Origin: Rutstroemia sp. NJR-2017a BVV2
Lineage: Eukaryota > Ascomycota > Leotiomycetes > Helotiales > Rutstroemiaceae
Direction of reading: 5' to 3'
Assembly (NCBI GenBank): GCA_002946415.1
Contig: NJPS01000043.1
Span: 434,001-498,000 of the forward strand
DNA: 64,000 nt
This document shows, piece after piece, positions 38,179 to 50,470 of this stretch (position 1 is the first letter of the stretch; each line of letters begins with the position of its first letter). A program made the position numbers and the translations under genes. The notes under the pieces are model-generated. The model had not been told where the DNA came from. It searched no databases and saw nothing but the letters and a program-made list of their open reading frames with translations.

Positions 38179-39356
38179 CTAATGTTATAAAGCAGAACCA
38201 CGCATGAAATTCCGGCTGCCAAGCGAGGCCATGAAGCGTGGCTTAGTTGAATCTCAGTCAGGAACCGTTCCCCTTCCGGAGTTATAATGGTAAGAACTGA
38301 TATTTCACTCACGGCGCTGTCTCATGCTACTCGGCTGTCTTTTGTTAGATTGAGTAGCAAGGTTACCCAGATCGTGTATGTTGCTGACATGGTTGGTGGA
38401 TAATCCCAAGACCAATGTTCATGTGGGAGTGTGCAGCAGGTCGGAAGCTGGCGGTACAGATACCTGTGAGTGTTGATCCTAGGCGGCGCTCTTGTGTCTA
38501 GCATTGGATTGACTGCATACACCCCACACATTGAGAAGAGTCACCATATATCCTGTTGGATAAAGTAGTCACTCCTCTATGGAGAAATCCATACTTCGTT
38601 GGGTAGTAATGAAGGCTGTGCAAAGTACTCGGGTTGTAAATGCTTCGTCAAGTGACGATGCGGGGCACATTTACTGCACTGTACTCAATGAGCGGTCTGG
38701 ATCGTCGCACTTCAATTCTCTGTGCTCGCCCGACGTGAGCGGCAGAATGACAAAGAGGCAAGAGGCTCTCCAGCGCAGAAATAACAGGCCGACAACAATG
38801 CCTCAAAGACAGTTGGACAAACACAACATCATGATATATTTTATATAAGCTGAGACATGCATTTGACAATAGTAATCAGTTACAATATATTGCGCGAAAT
38901 CGGCCTGTTCTTCTTACCCCGAAGAGGGCACTTTTGGGGGCTGTCTGGGGACGCGGCTAATGGATGGATATGTACGGAAACTATTCCGGTCAGTGATGTT
39001 CGCTCGTTGTGCCACCATTTGCCTGTGTCTCAAAATTCCCGCCGGGATCTACTCCGTTTCAATCAACATATCAACAAAATTTAAGACTGGGGAAAACGGT
39101 GAGCGGGAGACGTTTGATTCAGCCGCAAGTCAACAATCTTTGCTGTAATTGGCCCGCCTGCCAGCAAAATCCTACTGTATTGCCTTCGCCCTCTCCGCCC
39201 TCGCCCGCCCGCCGTGTCACACATCATTCTTACACATCATTCTTCCACACCACGTATCCCTTTTTCCTTGATTATTACTTTTTCCCTGGTTGCCCAACCT
39301 TTTATAAATTCTCCATTCTCCATTCTACACCTACATATTTATCAGTATGCTTTGCG
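38179..39356. other. intergenic, divergent promoters
   Basis: Lies between a leftward and a rightward gene and carries an inverted-repeat element (about 38764-38927). 39150-39350 is CT-rich, as is common just upstream of fungal starts. Confidence 0.5.
38764..38927. mobile_element. MITE-like element, copy A
   Basis: About 164 bp, non-coding. The left end contains GCGCAGAAATAACAGGCCGA and the right end CGGCCTGTTCTTCTTACC, an imperfect terminal inverted repeat around AACAGGCCGA. Inside, the left arm (CCTCAAAGACAGTTGGACAA) and right arm (AATAGTAATCAGTTACAATA) match copy C in reverse orientation. Boundaries are good to a few bases; target duplication not resolved. Confidence 0.65.
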
Positions 39357-42300
39357 ATGGATGCAAACGCTTCCACAAACGATTTTACATGGCTTGCCGG
39401 TGAGCAAATGCGGGAGAACGCACACTTACCCTGTCGTGAGTCTGAATTGTTCTGATCACAGTTCGGTGCTAACTTCTCAAAGCCGGAGGATACCAGAGTA
39501 ACCCTAATTATGGAGGCCCACAGATGGGGTACAACCCACCGCAAGAGGGTATTATGAGCGATACGCCTAACCTTGTTCCACCTCGTGGGTTCACCGTTGC
39601 TCACTTTGACCACCTCAATGCTACTACTGGGTATCAATCATTGGGTACTTCGAACAGGGACCCCTCACTCCTCACTACTACGGGATCTTGGACCGAAAAT
39701 GACCCAAGGCTGGGTGGGAATAGAATCGACCCCGGGTCCACACAGAACGCGCAGTCTGATGGACAGCTTATGCCCAACACGATAGGGCTGGACTTTTTCC
39801 GATATACAGTGGACGAAGATCTGTCTATCACATTGTCAGCAAGGCAACGTATTGAGGAGTTGACCTTACAAATGGAAATGATACTGCGAGATCCAAACTC
39901 ATACGATACGACTCCTTCTCTAGCAACGCCGGATCAACTAGCTCAAGTCAGGTCACTTCAAAATCTCGCTCCTAATATGCCCTTACCTCAAGCAAGCGCA
40001 TCTGCAGTGTCTGCAAATTCTCGGAGTCGAACCAGAACGATTGCTTCCAATATTTCTGCTCAAACGCACGTAACAGTACCAGACTCTATCCAAAGTTCTG
40101 ATTATGGCCAGAGTGAAGTCGGCGAAAAGGCATACCATTGTACCAAGAAGGATTGCTCTAAATCTTTCCTACGCACGCGCAAGTCTGACTGGGTAAGACA
40201 TGAAGAAACGCACTGGCCACAACGGCTTTATCTATGTCTGCATTGCATTCCACAACCGCAAACAATAGATGGATCATGCCGGTGTGGATGCTGTCAATAT
40301 CTCATCCAAGAAGATTGGGAAACACATAGTCTTTCATGCCGCGGAGCCCAATCTAGAGGTACAACAATCACTCGCTGGGTACATTTAAGAGATCACTTGT
40401 CTACGGTACATCACATGCCTAGGTCGACGAGCAAAGAATGCGCAAGAAAATGGTTCTTTGCTCCGGAGAGTACTCCGGAGAGTGCTTGGCCGCGACAGTG
40501 TGGCTTCTGTGGAGATGTTTTCGACGATTGGAAGAAACGTATCAATCACGTCGAGAGACACTTTATAGAGGAACAAGCAACGATCGATAAGTGGACGATA
40601 CCATTCGTGCTTTCTCCTGTGGATCGCGTTGAGCCGACACTTTATTGCACCGACGAAGACGATTCAGACGACGATATGAACGATGATATGATGAGAGGAG
40701 GACCAAGAACATCACAGGCCTCTCAGGTGGACCCAGCAGGCTTCAATGGCCAAGGAAATAGCCGCAACCAAGCTGGCTACTATGGTCAATATTCCTCAGA
40801 CCAGAGACAAGTCAATCATAATTCTACCCACAGCAAATGCGTCATTTCGATAGTCGATGCCAAAAACAAAGATCCTACTCATCCGAGTACCGTCGGTCAT
40901 TCAAACGTGGCTACATCGCAGGTTGTTCAGAAACTCGCAAGCAGAGTGCTTCTGAAGAGGTCACCACGAAAGTCAGTTCCAGTACAATTTGAGTCTTTTG
41001 TGAAGTATCAACCACCTGAGGTCTTTCAAGAAGTCGAGGGGCTTGACGAATCCTTCTGTTGTTATATCAAGGATCTATTCGGGTTCACTACGGGAGCAGG
41101 TGGAGTTTCTACGGCCATGTCGCCAGTGCTGGAGGAGAGTCTGCGGTGGCGCATGCTCGAGCCATCCGATAACAACGGTCCCTTCCCAAATCGTCTGGAC
41201 TATTTCGCGATCTGGGCAGGTTGTTTAACCTCTGGGATCGGCTTTCTCAATGAGCATGACATGGTCCACCGTGGCCTGACATCAAATAACGTTTTGGTGC
41301 AAGGTACGATGGTGCTTTTGCATGACTTCGAGGCCATGACCAAGGAATGTAGCTCATTTGACGCTGAGGAATTTTCCCCTGCTTCACGCACGAGTCGAAC
41401 TGGAAGCATCACTTTTCTAGGCTGCGTTTTTATCGAACTCATGACAGTCTTAGAAGGTATCCCGCTTTCAGATATGCTGGCATCTTGCCCGGAGTCTCCC
41501 CAAGCACCAAACGAGTATCTATCATCCTGTCGGAGTTGGATAAAGTCATTGAGTGGCAGGATTGAATCTCTTCCTGACATCGCCATGATCGAACGCATGA
41601 TAAGCCACAACGCTAATGAACGTCCTACAAGTCGTGATGTTCGGGCATACTTCGCGGGACCAGCGTGTTTCTGCCAAGATGGTTATTCAGGAGACAATAT
41701 CTCATTCTGGGGCAAAATCTTAACCAAGCGCCTTTCCTCGAGCATTGCTCCAACGAAGTTCACATCTCTTTTGCAACACTTACCCACCGGTCCGACACCT
41801 CTAGATTTATACGTCGCTCGAACTATAACTTTGGACGAAGAACTGAGTCTTAATCTCCAGACTTTGCAAAGGATCTCGACCCAGTCTGACTACACCTTTG
41901 ATACCTCGTTGTCAAGATCACAAACCTTGACTATCCGACCAGCGAGTTCTATGACGAGCATGTCCTCCGATTTCACACAGTCCAAGATAGTACCCACTAT
42001 CTCGCTGCCCCGACATATTTCCAATCTAACTACAATACAATCAACAACTCCTTCAGACATCGACGAAGCTCCTGAGACTTCAGAGGAAAGAAAATGCACG
42101 TTAGCATGTGTATCGTCGTCTGCCGTCTTCAGCACATCTACGCAAGAGGGACACATTCCCCGGTCGGCTATAACTTCTCTGGATGTTCTCTCGTCGCTTA
42201 ATACCTGCACTCTTTCCAACAGCATGAATAGCATGGAAAATTCAGAGCCAAGAGACTCTACAGTCAAGTGCAGAAGCCGGATTCAATATGCTTGGGATGG

Positions 42301-42358
42301 ATGTCATGGCCGATTGCGTCCGTCAAAACACAGTCTACTTCACTTGATGAATCACTGA
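39357..42358 (+). CDS. C2H2 zinc-finger protein with degenerate protein-kinase domain
   Basis: Exon 1 (39357-39399) and exon 2 (39483-42358) join across an 83-bp intron with a CTAAC branch site, giving 972 residues. Residues ~230-257 hold a C2H2 finger (C-x4-C...H-x3-H), followed by a Cys-rich cluster (CGCCQYL) and a second finger CGFCGDVFDDW…HVERH at ~354-375. Residues ~590-740 match the C-lobe of a protein kinase: HRGLTSNNVLV stands where HRDxKxxNxLV is expected (~611), HDFEAM replaces DFG (~630), and GCVFIELMTVLEG and ERPTSRDV follow. The catalytic Asp and the DFG Gly are lost and no P-loop or VAIK Lys is seen, so it should be a pseudokinase. Such finger-kinase fusions occur in fungi; the partner and target are unknown. 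Confidence 0.8.
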
Positions 42359-44785
42359 GACTCAACCTCAGTACTCCATGATCGAACTTTCACCTAGTAC
42401 ATATTTCCTCGGCCTTTCGACTAATCGCCTTACAAGACCACTCAAATTGCATATTACTATTCTCATTCAGTCTCATCAATCCATGGGTTTCTCTTCAAAG
42501 TTCAAAGATCGAATGATGTTCGTTTTCGCTCTAATTCAATTGTCTTTTCCTTGGATAGACTTGGATATAGTCTTCGGAATGGACTTGTTTATTCTATTTT
42601 TATTTCCTTATATACACTCCAATGTTTATTTATTTATTATATCCCAAATGATGACAGAGGGCGGACCACATAATTATGAAGTTCGGAATAAAACAGAGGC
42701 GCAAGCCTTCATTACAAAAACAGACAGATGGGTAGGAAGATACCCACCGCGGGAGCAGTCCCAATATCATTTTAAAGAGAAGGAGCCGACGAGTTATGTC
42801 TATTTTTCCTGACACAGCATGTATTTAACCAACTTCAAAGGACTGTTTTAAGAGTTTCCTCCAATCAATCTGAGCATTTGCATATGGAAAATAACCTCAA
42901 AGATCGAGATCAGCTACCGGGCTACCTAGCAGCACATCACTGCCTATGAATCCTTGGAGAAGATATGCGTGCGTACCTTTCAACTTCCGCGTAAGCAATG
43001 AAGGAGCCTGATCAGTTAAAAAATCTTGCATATTTCGCACATGCCATGCACCCAATTATTGCGATTTCGATGTGACCAAGGGTACCAGCTTCCCATTTAG
43101 ACCAGCAGGTTCATCCGAACTTCTCCTCCCATTTTTCCATCGCCACACAAACCTAATTCATTCATACATCACAACACTTCACACCACCACCAAAGCCCTC
43201 GAGTTCCAAGTGCACCTTACAGGAATCTAAATCTCCATCTTCTCTCCCACTTCGCCTCAACCGTTTTTGTCCCACCGCTACCCTACCTGTACCCCTGCCC
43301 CACACACCTCCAACCCTGGCCAATATATATGTAGATCATTCCCCGGTTCCTTCCTTCCTTCCCTATCTGCACAACCCCGCATATATCATCCCATCAACTC
43401 TGCAGGACGAAGTAAAAGTCTCGACCGATTTTCTTTGCACAACATATATTAAATCATATAAGCTACCTACATGAAAGAAAATGAGTTCATGTAATGACAC
43501 GCATAGGATGGACGGATGGTAATCTCTCCCCTCGTATCAAGAGCTGCATTCGATATTGATGCACATCATGGCGATCATCGGTTCGTCGGCTGGCTGGATA
43601 AAGCGAAGAAAAAAGAAAGGCGGCGGGCACTGGGGAGAAGTATGTGCCAAGTCCGAGGCGTAAATGCTGGATGAAGAAGAGGAGAAAGAAAGTGTGGCTC
43701 ATCCATCACCACCACTACCCACCATTACCATCTTCATCCACACCGAGTACACCCTTAAGCTTAACATTTAACTACCACCCTGGTTGTAGCACACAATAAT
43801 GACCATTTACCTACCTGCCACCTACCTACCAATCCAGATACACAGGACGACCAAAGCATACGCAAGCACTGCATTCCTATAAGTTAATATGCCTGTGTTT
43901 CCTTCTTTCCTTCCGGCAAGCACATCCGACTAGCCATACAGTAACCACACCACACCACACAACTAAACAACAATGCAACCCAGGCCCCCAGCAAGCAAAG
44001 CAAAGCAAAGCGGTTTCCCAATCCAGAAAACATCCATCCATCAATCAATCAATCAATCAATCTCTCGCCTCACCTCGTCGCATCTCATCGTACCGTTCAA
44101 AACCTAATAAGCCCTGCTACAGTAATATCTCAGCCAACCAACCATCCCTTCAGCCATCCACTCACTGGCACTCACCCACCCAGCCCAGCCTTTCTTCTCT
44201 TCCCTTTCCTGCAACTCATCCAAACTTTTTTGCCCACCAGCTAGAGCCTCATCTTCTATGTTTACTATTATTTCAAATCGGATTCAGCCTCGTCCCATCT
44301 CATCGTAGCACATCATTAACATACCCGATCTGCAAGATTTTTCCAGCGGCTCAGGCAAGAGGCAGGAACCAAATCATTTCAATTCTGGTACTTGAAATAA
44401 CGTCCCTCATACGGCTCATGGTATGTACAGTACCCGTGATATTTGCCTAGCCGGTTTACTTCCATCTAGAAAACAATGGCTCAACCTCAAACTCCTCGAA
44501 AGCGGAAAATATTTTGATACTCAAATTAATTATTCCTCCGACATTGAATTAAAATTTAAAGTGTACTATTATCGAACTATATTTCCCCCTACCTTATTCA
44601 ATCCAAGCCTATCCCAGCTCTTATAATTGCCCTCTCGTGCCCATAGTCCGTCCATTTCCATCCAATAGTCATATATCATCAATTCGTGAAACCCCTTTCA
44701 GCTCCCCCTTTTCTCCAAATTCACTATTCGCTTCTTCAGGCCCCCCTTCTGCCACCATTGAAATATACACTCCCCCCCCACCCAT
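42359..44785. other. 2.4-kb region between converging genes
   Basis: No gene supported. The plus strand from 43100 to 44250 is C/A/T-rich with few purine runs and includes tetranucleotide repeats. Two genes end here, so promoters are not needed; a non-coding transcript is possible but unproven. Confidence 0.4.
44031..44063. repeat. CATC/CAAT tetranucleotide microsatellite
   Basis: Two CATC units, then about five and a half TCAA units. Confidence 0.9.
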
Positions 44786-47414
44786 CTACTCATCCAATTT
44801 CTCCGCAAAATTACTCCTCCTCCTCGTATCGGGCGCCGTAGCCGGCGGCACATGCGTCCCATGCGTAGTCAAGTAATCCGGTCCATCGACCGCATCCTGC
44901 GGCGGCGTCAAAGGACTAATGATATCCGATCTCTGTCCTGGGGTGCCGACTTCCGGGGGCGTGACTCCATAATCTTCGTCGATACTAACGCTAGTATTGC
45001 TGATCTGCCTAAAATGCGAGCGGTCGGATTCCGCCACGCTGCTTAGATCACTTGTGACCCGTTTGCGAGTTGCTGTGTCGTTTATCGTTACCGAATCGGC
45101 TCGGCCGGGTGATGCGGGGGAGGTAGGTGAGAAATGGGGTTCTGACGTTCCGGAAACGCTGCTAGCTTGAGAAGCAGTTGATGGGGAATGCGCAATGGAA
45201 GGTCGCGAGGCATTAGTGTAGCTTCGCGTTGTGTGGTTAAGGGGGACAAAACCCATGTTCGGATGTGCGCCTCTACTTTGTGGCGTCCCATGGAGTTCAG
45301 GCATCGGAGATGAAGCTAATGAGAGAAGTTAGTGAGTATTCACGGTCTGAATTTGGAAGAAAACATACCATCCATCTCATACAGTGGTACGCTTGCCATC
45401 TCTGATACAGATTCGGGCTCAGAATTTACAGGAAGTTCACTTTCGTCCGTGGTGACTGTTGGTGCCTTTGCTTCGTTTGGTGGAGCATGCATCGACGTGC
45501 CGCGTAACCAGTGCCATGTGCGTCTGTTAACTTCGTTCGCTGTTCCAGATTCACTGTGTGTAGCTGTACGGCTTCCAAACCCAAGCCATCTTCTGCGACG
45601 GAACAAGATGAAAGCCAATATCAGTAGAGTTAGGAAAAATAGACCAAGAACGACTCCAAGGACTGGTGCAAGATAAGATGGAGTACCGGATTTTTTTGCG
45701 ACGGCCGAGGGAAGCAAGGTGGGCCTGCTAGTCGGGGACGCTGTATTGGCCTTGCTGTACGGATACCAATGAGTAATTTTGGAAGTGTTATAAGATGTAC
45801 CAAACAAAGCCTCCATGCTCGAGTTCGAAAATCCGCCTGAAGGTCGTGTTTGAGTAGCACTTCCGGTCCCGCTACCTCCAATTGATTCCTGAACAGCGGT
45901 TGGCACAGTGTAATTGCTCCACACCGCAGGATCGTATGAGTTAAGAAACGCTGGATTACTGAGATTGAATATTTGAATGAGGCCATCCTCAACGCAGCTA
46001 GGACTGCCACCAGTCAGACTGCTGTAGCCGCCTACAATAATCATCTGGTCGGGGTATGGTTTTGCACATCGATGCCCAGCGCGGCCGTGAGTACTGTCAC
46101 CGGCGTATACTCTCGTCCATATGAAGGACGGAATGGATAGGACATATACGTCGTCCGAGAATGTCTGATCAGGATGGATACCATTGTAGCCTCCATACCA
46201 ATAGATGTTGTGGCTCGACATATCCTCTGCCGAGGCAACGACACTACATCCTTGATTTAGAGCCCCTGGGGGATCCCCTGATGTTTCTTGCTCATACCAA
46301 AACTTACTTGCAACATCATAAACAGACACAGTGGTCATAAATGAAGGGCTTACACGTGCCTAAGAGAGTTAACTTATATCTTTAAGGCATGCAATGTTGA
46401 ATCTTACGCTCTCAGCATTGGTGGACGCATTATTTGAGAAATTCAAGTTGGCGTAGGAGGGATCAATGACGCCGCCAATTGCGATCAATGCGCCCTGTTC
46501 AGATACAGGAACCCAAGCAATCTCGGGAGAAGCACGTCCAGGTACAGTCGGTGGCAAAGTGTCATTAGCCCATTTTGGATGGTTTGGATCTGCCATATCG
46601 ACACTAATCAAAGTCGATGATAGTGTGTCTGCATTGTAGTAGGGCTTTTTAGGGTCCTTATTGTTGTCTATCGCCGAAAAGTTTGATGATCTCAAGCCGG
46701 CAAAGTAGTAGCCTAAGTTCTCGGACGGGACGCTGACAGCACCTCCATATACAACATATCTTGTAAGATTTGTGGGAAGTGTGATTGCCAAAAAGCCGGA
46801 CTGGAAGTCCTTTGGAGCCCCAGATTCGTAGATCTGGTACGACAAAGCGGCATCTTTGTCTTGCCCCGAGTATGCAACCGTTCTTGCCGCCAGGCCCCCA
46901 TATGTATACCACTCGTAGTCGTTGGCTAACATGGCTCCGTCAAGATAGGTCGGAGCAAAGTTGTTTGCCGCTTGTCCATTTGGCGCTTTGGAAATGTGTG
47001 TGAAAATGTTGCTCATGTTGTCGGATACTTTGAAGGGAGTGCTAAAATTTAACAGATATACTAGCCCAAGAGGATTGCCTGGGAATTATTAGCACAATAA
47101 AACAAATAACCATGAGGTCGTTCACCGTCATTTATGGGGACATCGTATGTCCCATCATTCAGTCCCGGCTCCCACCATAATTGCCCTCCGTCAAGGTAAA
47201 GTGTGTCTCGAACCACCGCAGCTATACAATGTCAGCCATCGTTGAAGGTCATGACTTCAAGATGAGATTTATGGTAGTCGCGTGGCAGTAACATACCTCG
47301 TGGTGATGTCCAGTAACACATTGTGGTGTTTATCTGCCCTGGTTCCCATGTTGCCTGCGCAGAGCACAACGGCAACAATGCAGGAGCTAGAAGCAATAAC
47401 CTAGCAAGAATCAT
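44786..47414 (-). CDS. kelch-type secreted/surface protein with single membrane helix
   Basis: Five exons: 47414-47297, 47221-47126, 47078-46408, 46359-45369 and 45315-44786, introns 75, 47, 48 and 53 bp; 801 residues. It begins with a signal peptide (LLLLAPALLPLCSAQ). The ectodomain has kelch-like blades (NIYWYGGYNG, DVYVLSIPSFIWTRVY, HRCAKPYPDQMIIVGGYS) and many N-glycosylation sequons. A membrane helix (APVLGVVLGLFFLTLLILAFILF) is followed by RRRRW and a ~260-residue Ser/Thr/Pro-rich cytosolic tail. Fungal genomes often carry several such kelch-type I membrane proteins; known relatives are loosely tied to polarity or wall sensing. The role here is open. Confidence 0.85.
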
Positions 47415-50400
47415 GATGGAGGAGAAAGATTAAGCACCTCTCATGCGACGATGTGAAGAATCTGTCGAAAGAGTCTGGCGCATCGCAGATTAACTCTTCG
47501 TGATTGTACCTGCGCGAAAGCCTTCTCTTCCTTGTGGGCGACTTTCTCAACTTACCAATGAGATCCGACGAGAGAAATCGCCACTTCCGCTATGAGAATC
47601 AGTGACTATGCATTTCTCTTGCATGCTGTTGGTGCGACCGAATAGATGATTTGCTTCTAGAATTGACCTTTTCTCTGACTGTATCTCTGTACACAAAAAA
47701 GATGCAAGCTAAGCTTCGGGTCACTAACCTCTCAGAATTGTGCCCGCTTTGAGTGGATTGGCGGATTGGCGGATATCGGTCAAAAGATGGTGGGGAGAAC
47801 AGGGTGCGCAATACGATACGACTAGGGCTAGAATATTGATCTAGAATTGGACTTAGCCTCTATCAGCCCCTGCGCACATCAGCCTTGTAGGTGCAGAATG
47901 TGATTCAGCTGATGCCCAGTTCCAACACAACACAAACCGACAGATATAGGCCAGTGAGGTTTCCGAGGATAGAGAAGATTGATTCAGATGGATATAAATA
48001 TCGAAAGGAATGCCCTCACTGTCGAGTCATTTTGACTTCGAAGTTCGAACAGCTTATTCCTGTGGTTTCGGTTACTTGCTTGAACAGTGTCCTTGAAGGC
48101 TTGAAGCATCGGGTGATAGCGTAGGTGGCACTGGAACTGTACGGAAACCGCTTGGGCAACAAGAGGCTTGCCTTCGCAGACTCTGAATCTTCTTCTCTTT
48201 CGCCAGGTTTGAAGAAGAGCCGTGACTCCCGGGCAAACCGGAGAAACTCTTCTTGCTTTTCCCCTCATCGCTTACGGGATCTTGTGCGAGTAGCCTCAGA
48301 TTGCCCATGTTCGTGTCGGACGGGTCTGCTTTTATCCAGCGGAAAAGAAAGCAGAGTGGGGAAGAACTGCTGTTTCTAGGCTAGTTGCAGCTCATGAGGC
48401 TCGTTGCTTTACCGTGCGAGCGTGCTTGAGCCTTGAGTGGTGGAGGCACTGCAGGATTGACGTGACGACTAAGGAATGGAGTAAGTGGTAAGGTGGTAAG
48501 CACTTGTAAAGACGCTGGTGACAGAGGACCAATGGGAGGGGGAGCCAACGCTTAGGTGAGGTTTGAATAAACAGTTGGTCTGATAGTGGTGCACGCTCGC
48601 TAAGCATACCTTTTTTCAACCAGCCGTGCCAGCCACTGACACTATCGCGATCCTATCGCTATCGTTATCCATCATGAATCCTTCCAGCTGCTCGACAATT
48701 CAGAGCTTGGTGGTGCGCACGTCGGGTCTTGTCGCTCTTGCCGTTGTAAAAGTGCCACCTTATGTTATTCTTCATTTACCCTTTTCATCGCAATCTTCGA
48801 ATCTTCGTGTAGGGTCGTGGGTGTGGGTAGGAAGAGCATTGCTCCTGCTGTGTAGCAGAAAAGAAAATCACCAAAAGTTGCAAAGAAGAGCGTACTGCGG
48901 GAGCGTTTACCCCATCCGGTTAGTTGACGGTTGTACCGGGTCCCGTCCCTCCATTGATTGATCCATGATCAGCAAGTGGGGCAGTCACCCTTCACCACCT
49001 TCACCACCCTTCACGCACCAACCACCTTCCAATCTATTTTGCTCCATTTTCACACCTCATCCGACCACATTTTTTAATCTACAGCCCAACCCAACCACCC
49101 CGCCCACACCTGCCAACCCTCAATCCTGGAAGCCTTTTCCCTCTTTTCCCATCAACCACCTGAGCACTCACAGTTCTCGCTTTCTATGGCCACCTTGTGG
49201 TTACAGTCCCTTCACGGAGCAGGAAGCCATGGCCCGCATACTACTTGGCCAGCTTCCTCTTCCCCTCTCAGAGTCTAGGCCTATATTTCATGACCGAACT
49301 CTGTCAAGCCATATGATCATCACATATCAACCAGTCTGCCAATCTCCCGCTTTGCAGAGTTTTGACATGCAGTAACTATCCTGTCTTAAACCTAAGCTAA
49401 ACTTTGATCTTGGTTCAGCCATCTCTCCCAGCCGGACGGTGTTGGCCCCCAAAAATAGACGATCAAGCTGCAGGCTTACGGCGAACGGTGATTCAGATTC
49501 CCCTCGTTGACCCAGTCTCTTCGGAGTAGGAAAACAGACCAGATAGTCTAAAACATTATTATGTTTTCATTGTCCAACTGTCTTCAAGCATTGTTGTCAG
49601 TCTATTATTTCTGCGCCGGAGAGTCAGTACACATACTTCGTACACTGCTTTTCATATGTTCTGCAAAGATGGTGGCAGTCTGTCGGACGGGAATTTTCCG
49701 AGAATGATGAGGAGAGAAACTGCTCGATTCCGATACCATGCAATACCTACCGTGATTTGATGAATAGGAGGCTAGTTCTCTCCGCCACAATGTCCATCAT
49801 GTTGTTGGATAACATTATGCAAGGTTCCCTTTACCACATGTTAAAATGCTTATGCTTAGCTTCAGAATACTCGTATGTGTTGTTCAATTGAGGCTCACTC
49901 TCATTTTGGCCGTTCGGTCGTGTTCCCAAAACCTGCCTACAGTACGTTAGTTCGTTTTTGCTTGGAATCCCGGGTTGCTTACTGCCCTGGTCCTGCATGC
50001 TCTACTGTCATGGATTCAAGGTAACGTGGTGCAGAGAAAGGGCCACAATAACCAGGGTCCCCTAGCTCTTTTCCGTTTCGAGGTATTGGCCCGTATCGAT
50101 ATTGGATTTTGATCATTCTCTTACTGGGCTCGTCTTTCTTTTCGTTATTCAACCAGTACTCATGGCGTTACTGCACGGCTTCGGAATTGTCTCTCGGCTC
50201 CTACCTAGTTGTCAGAGTTACCAATTGAACCTCTGATAGGCCAAAAATTCCCCCGACTGAAGTTTTCGGAGCCTTCAGCCTTGGAGCTGACGCACCTTGG
50301 TCGTATATCATAGTCAGGCACACTAAATATTATAGAGTGGTCTCCAGTCGATCGTTCCTGAACCAAAGAAGCACGCAACCGTCGTCCTCTTTGCACGCTC

Positions 50401-50470
50401 GCTCGCTCGAGGATTTCAGCAATTTGGCTGTAATCAACACTATCGTTACTTAGAATCGACGAAGGTCACA
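47415..50470. other. 3.1-kb divergent promoter region
   Basis: Lies between two genes for surface proteins reading away from each other. Contains a short inverted-repeat element at about 49518-49622 and a CA/CT-rich tract at 48980-49150. Several open frames, none with a domain. Confidence 0.45.
49518..49622. mobile_element. MITE-like element, copy E (shortest)
   Basis: About 105 bp. The left end has CTCTTCGGAGTAGGAAAACA, the right end TCTATTATTTCTGCGCCGG. The inner part, GTTTTCATTGTCCAACTGTC, matches copy C (GTTTTCATTGTCTAACTGTC). So left and right ends are of two different end types found in the family. Confidence 0.6.
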
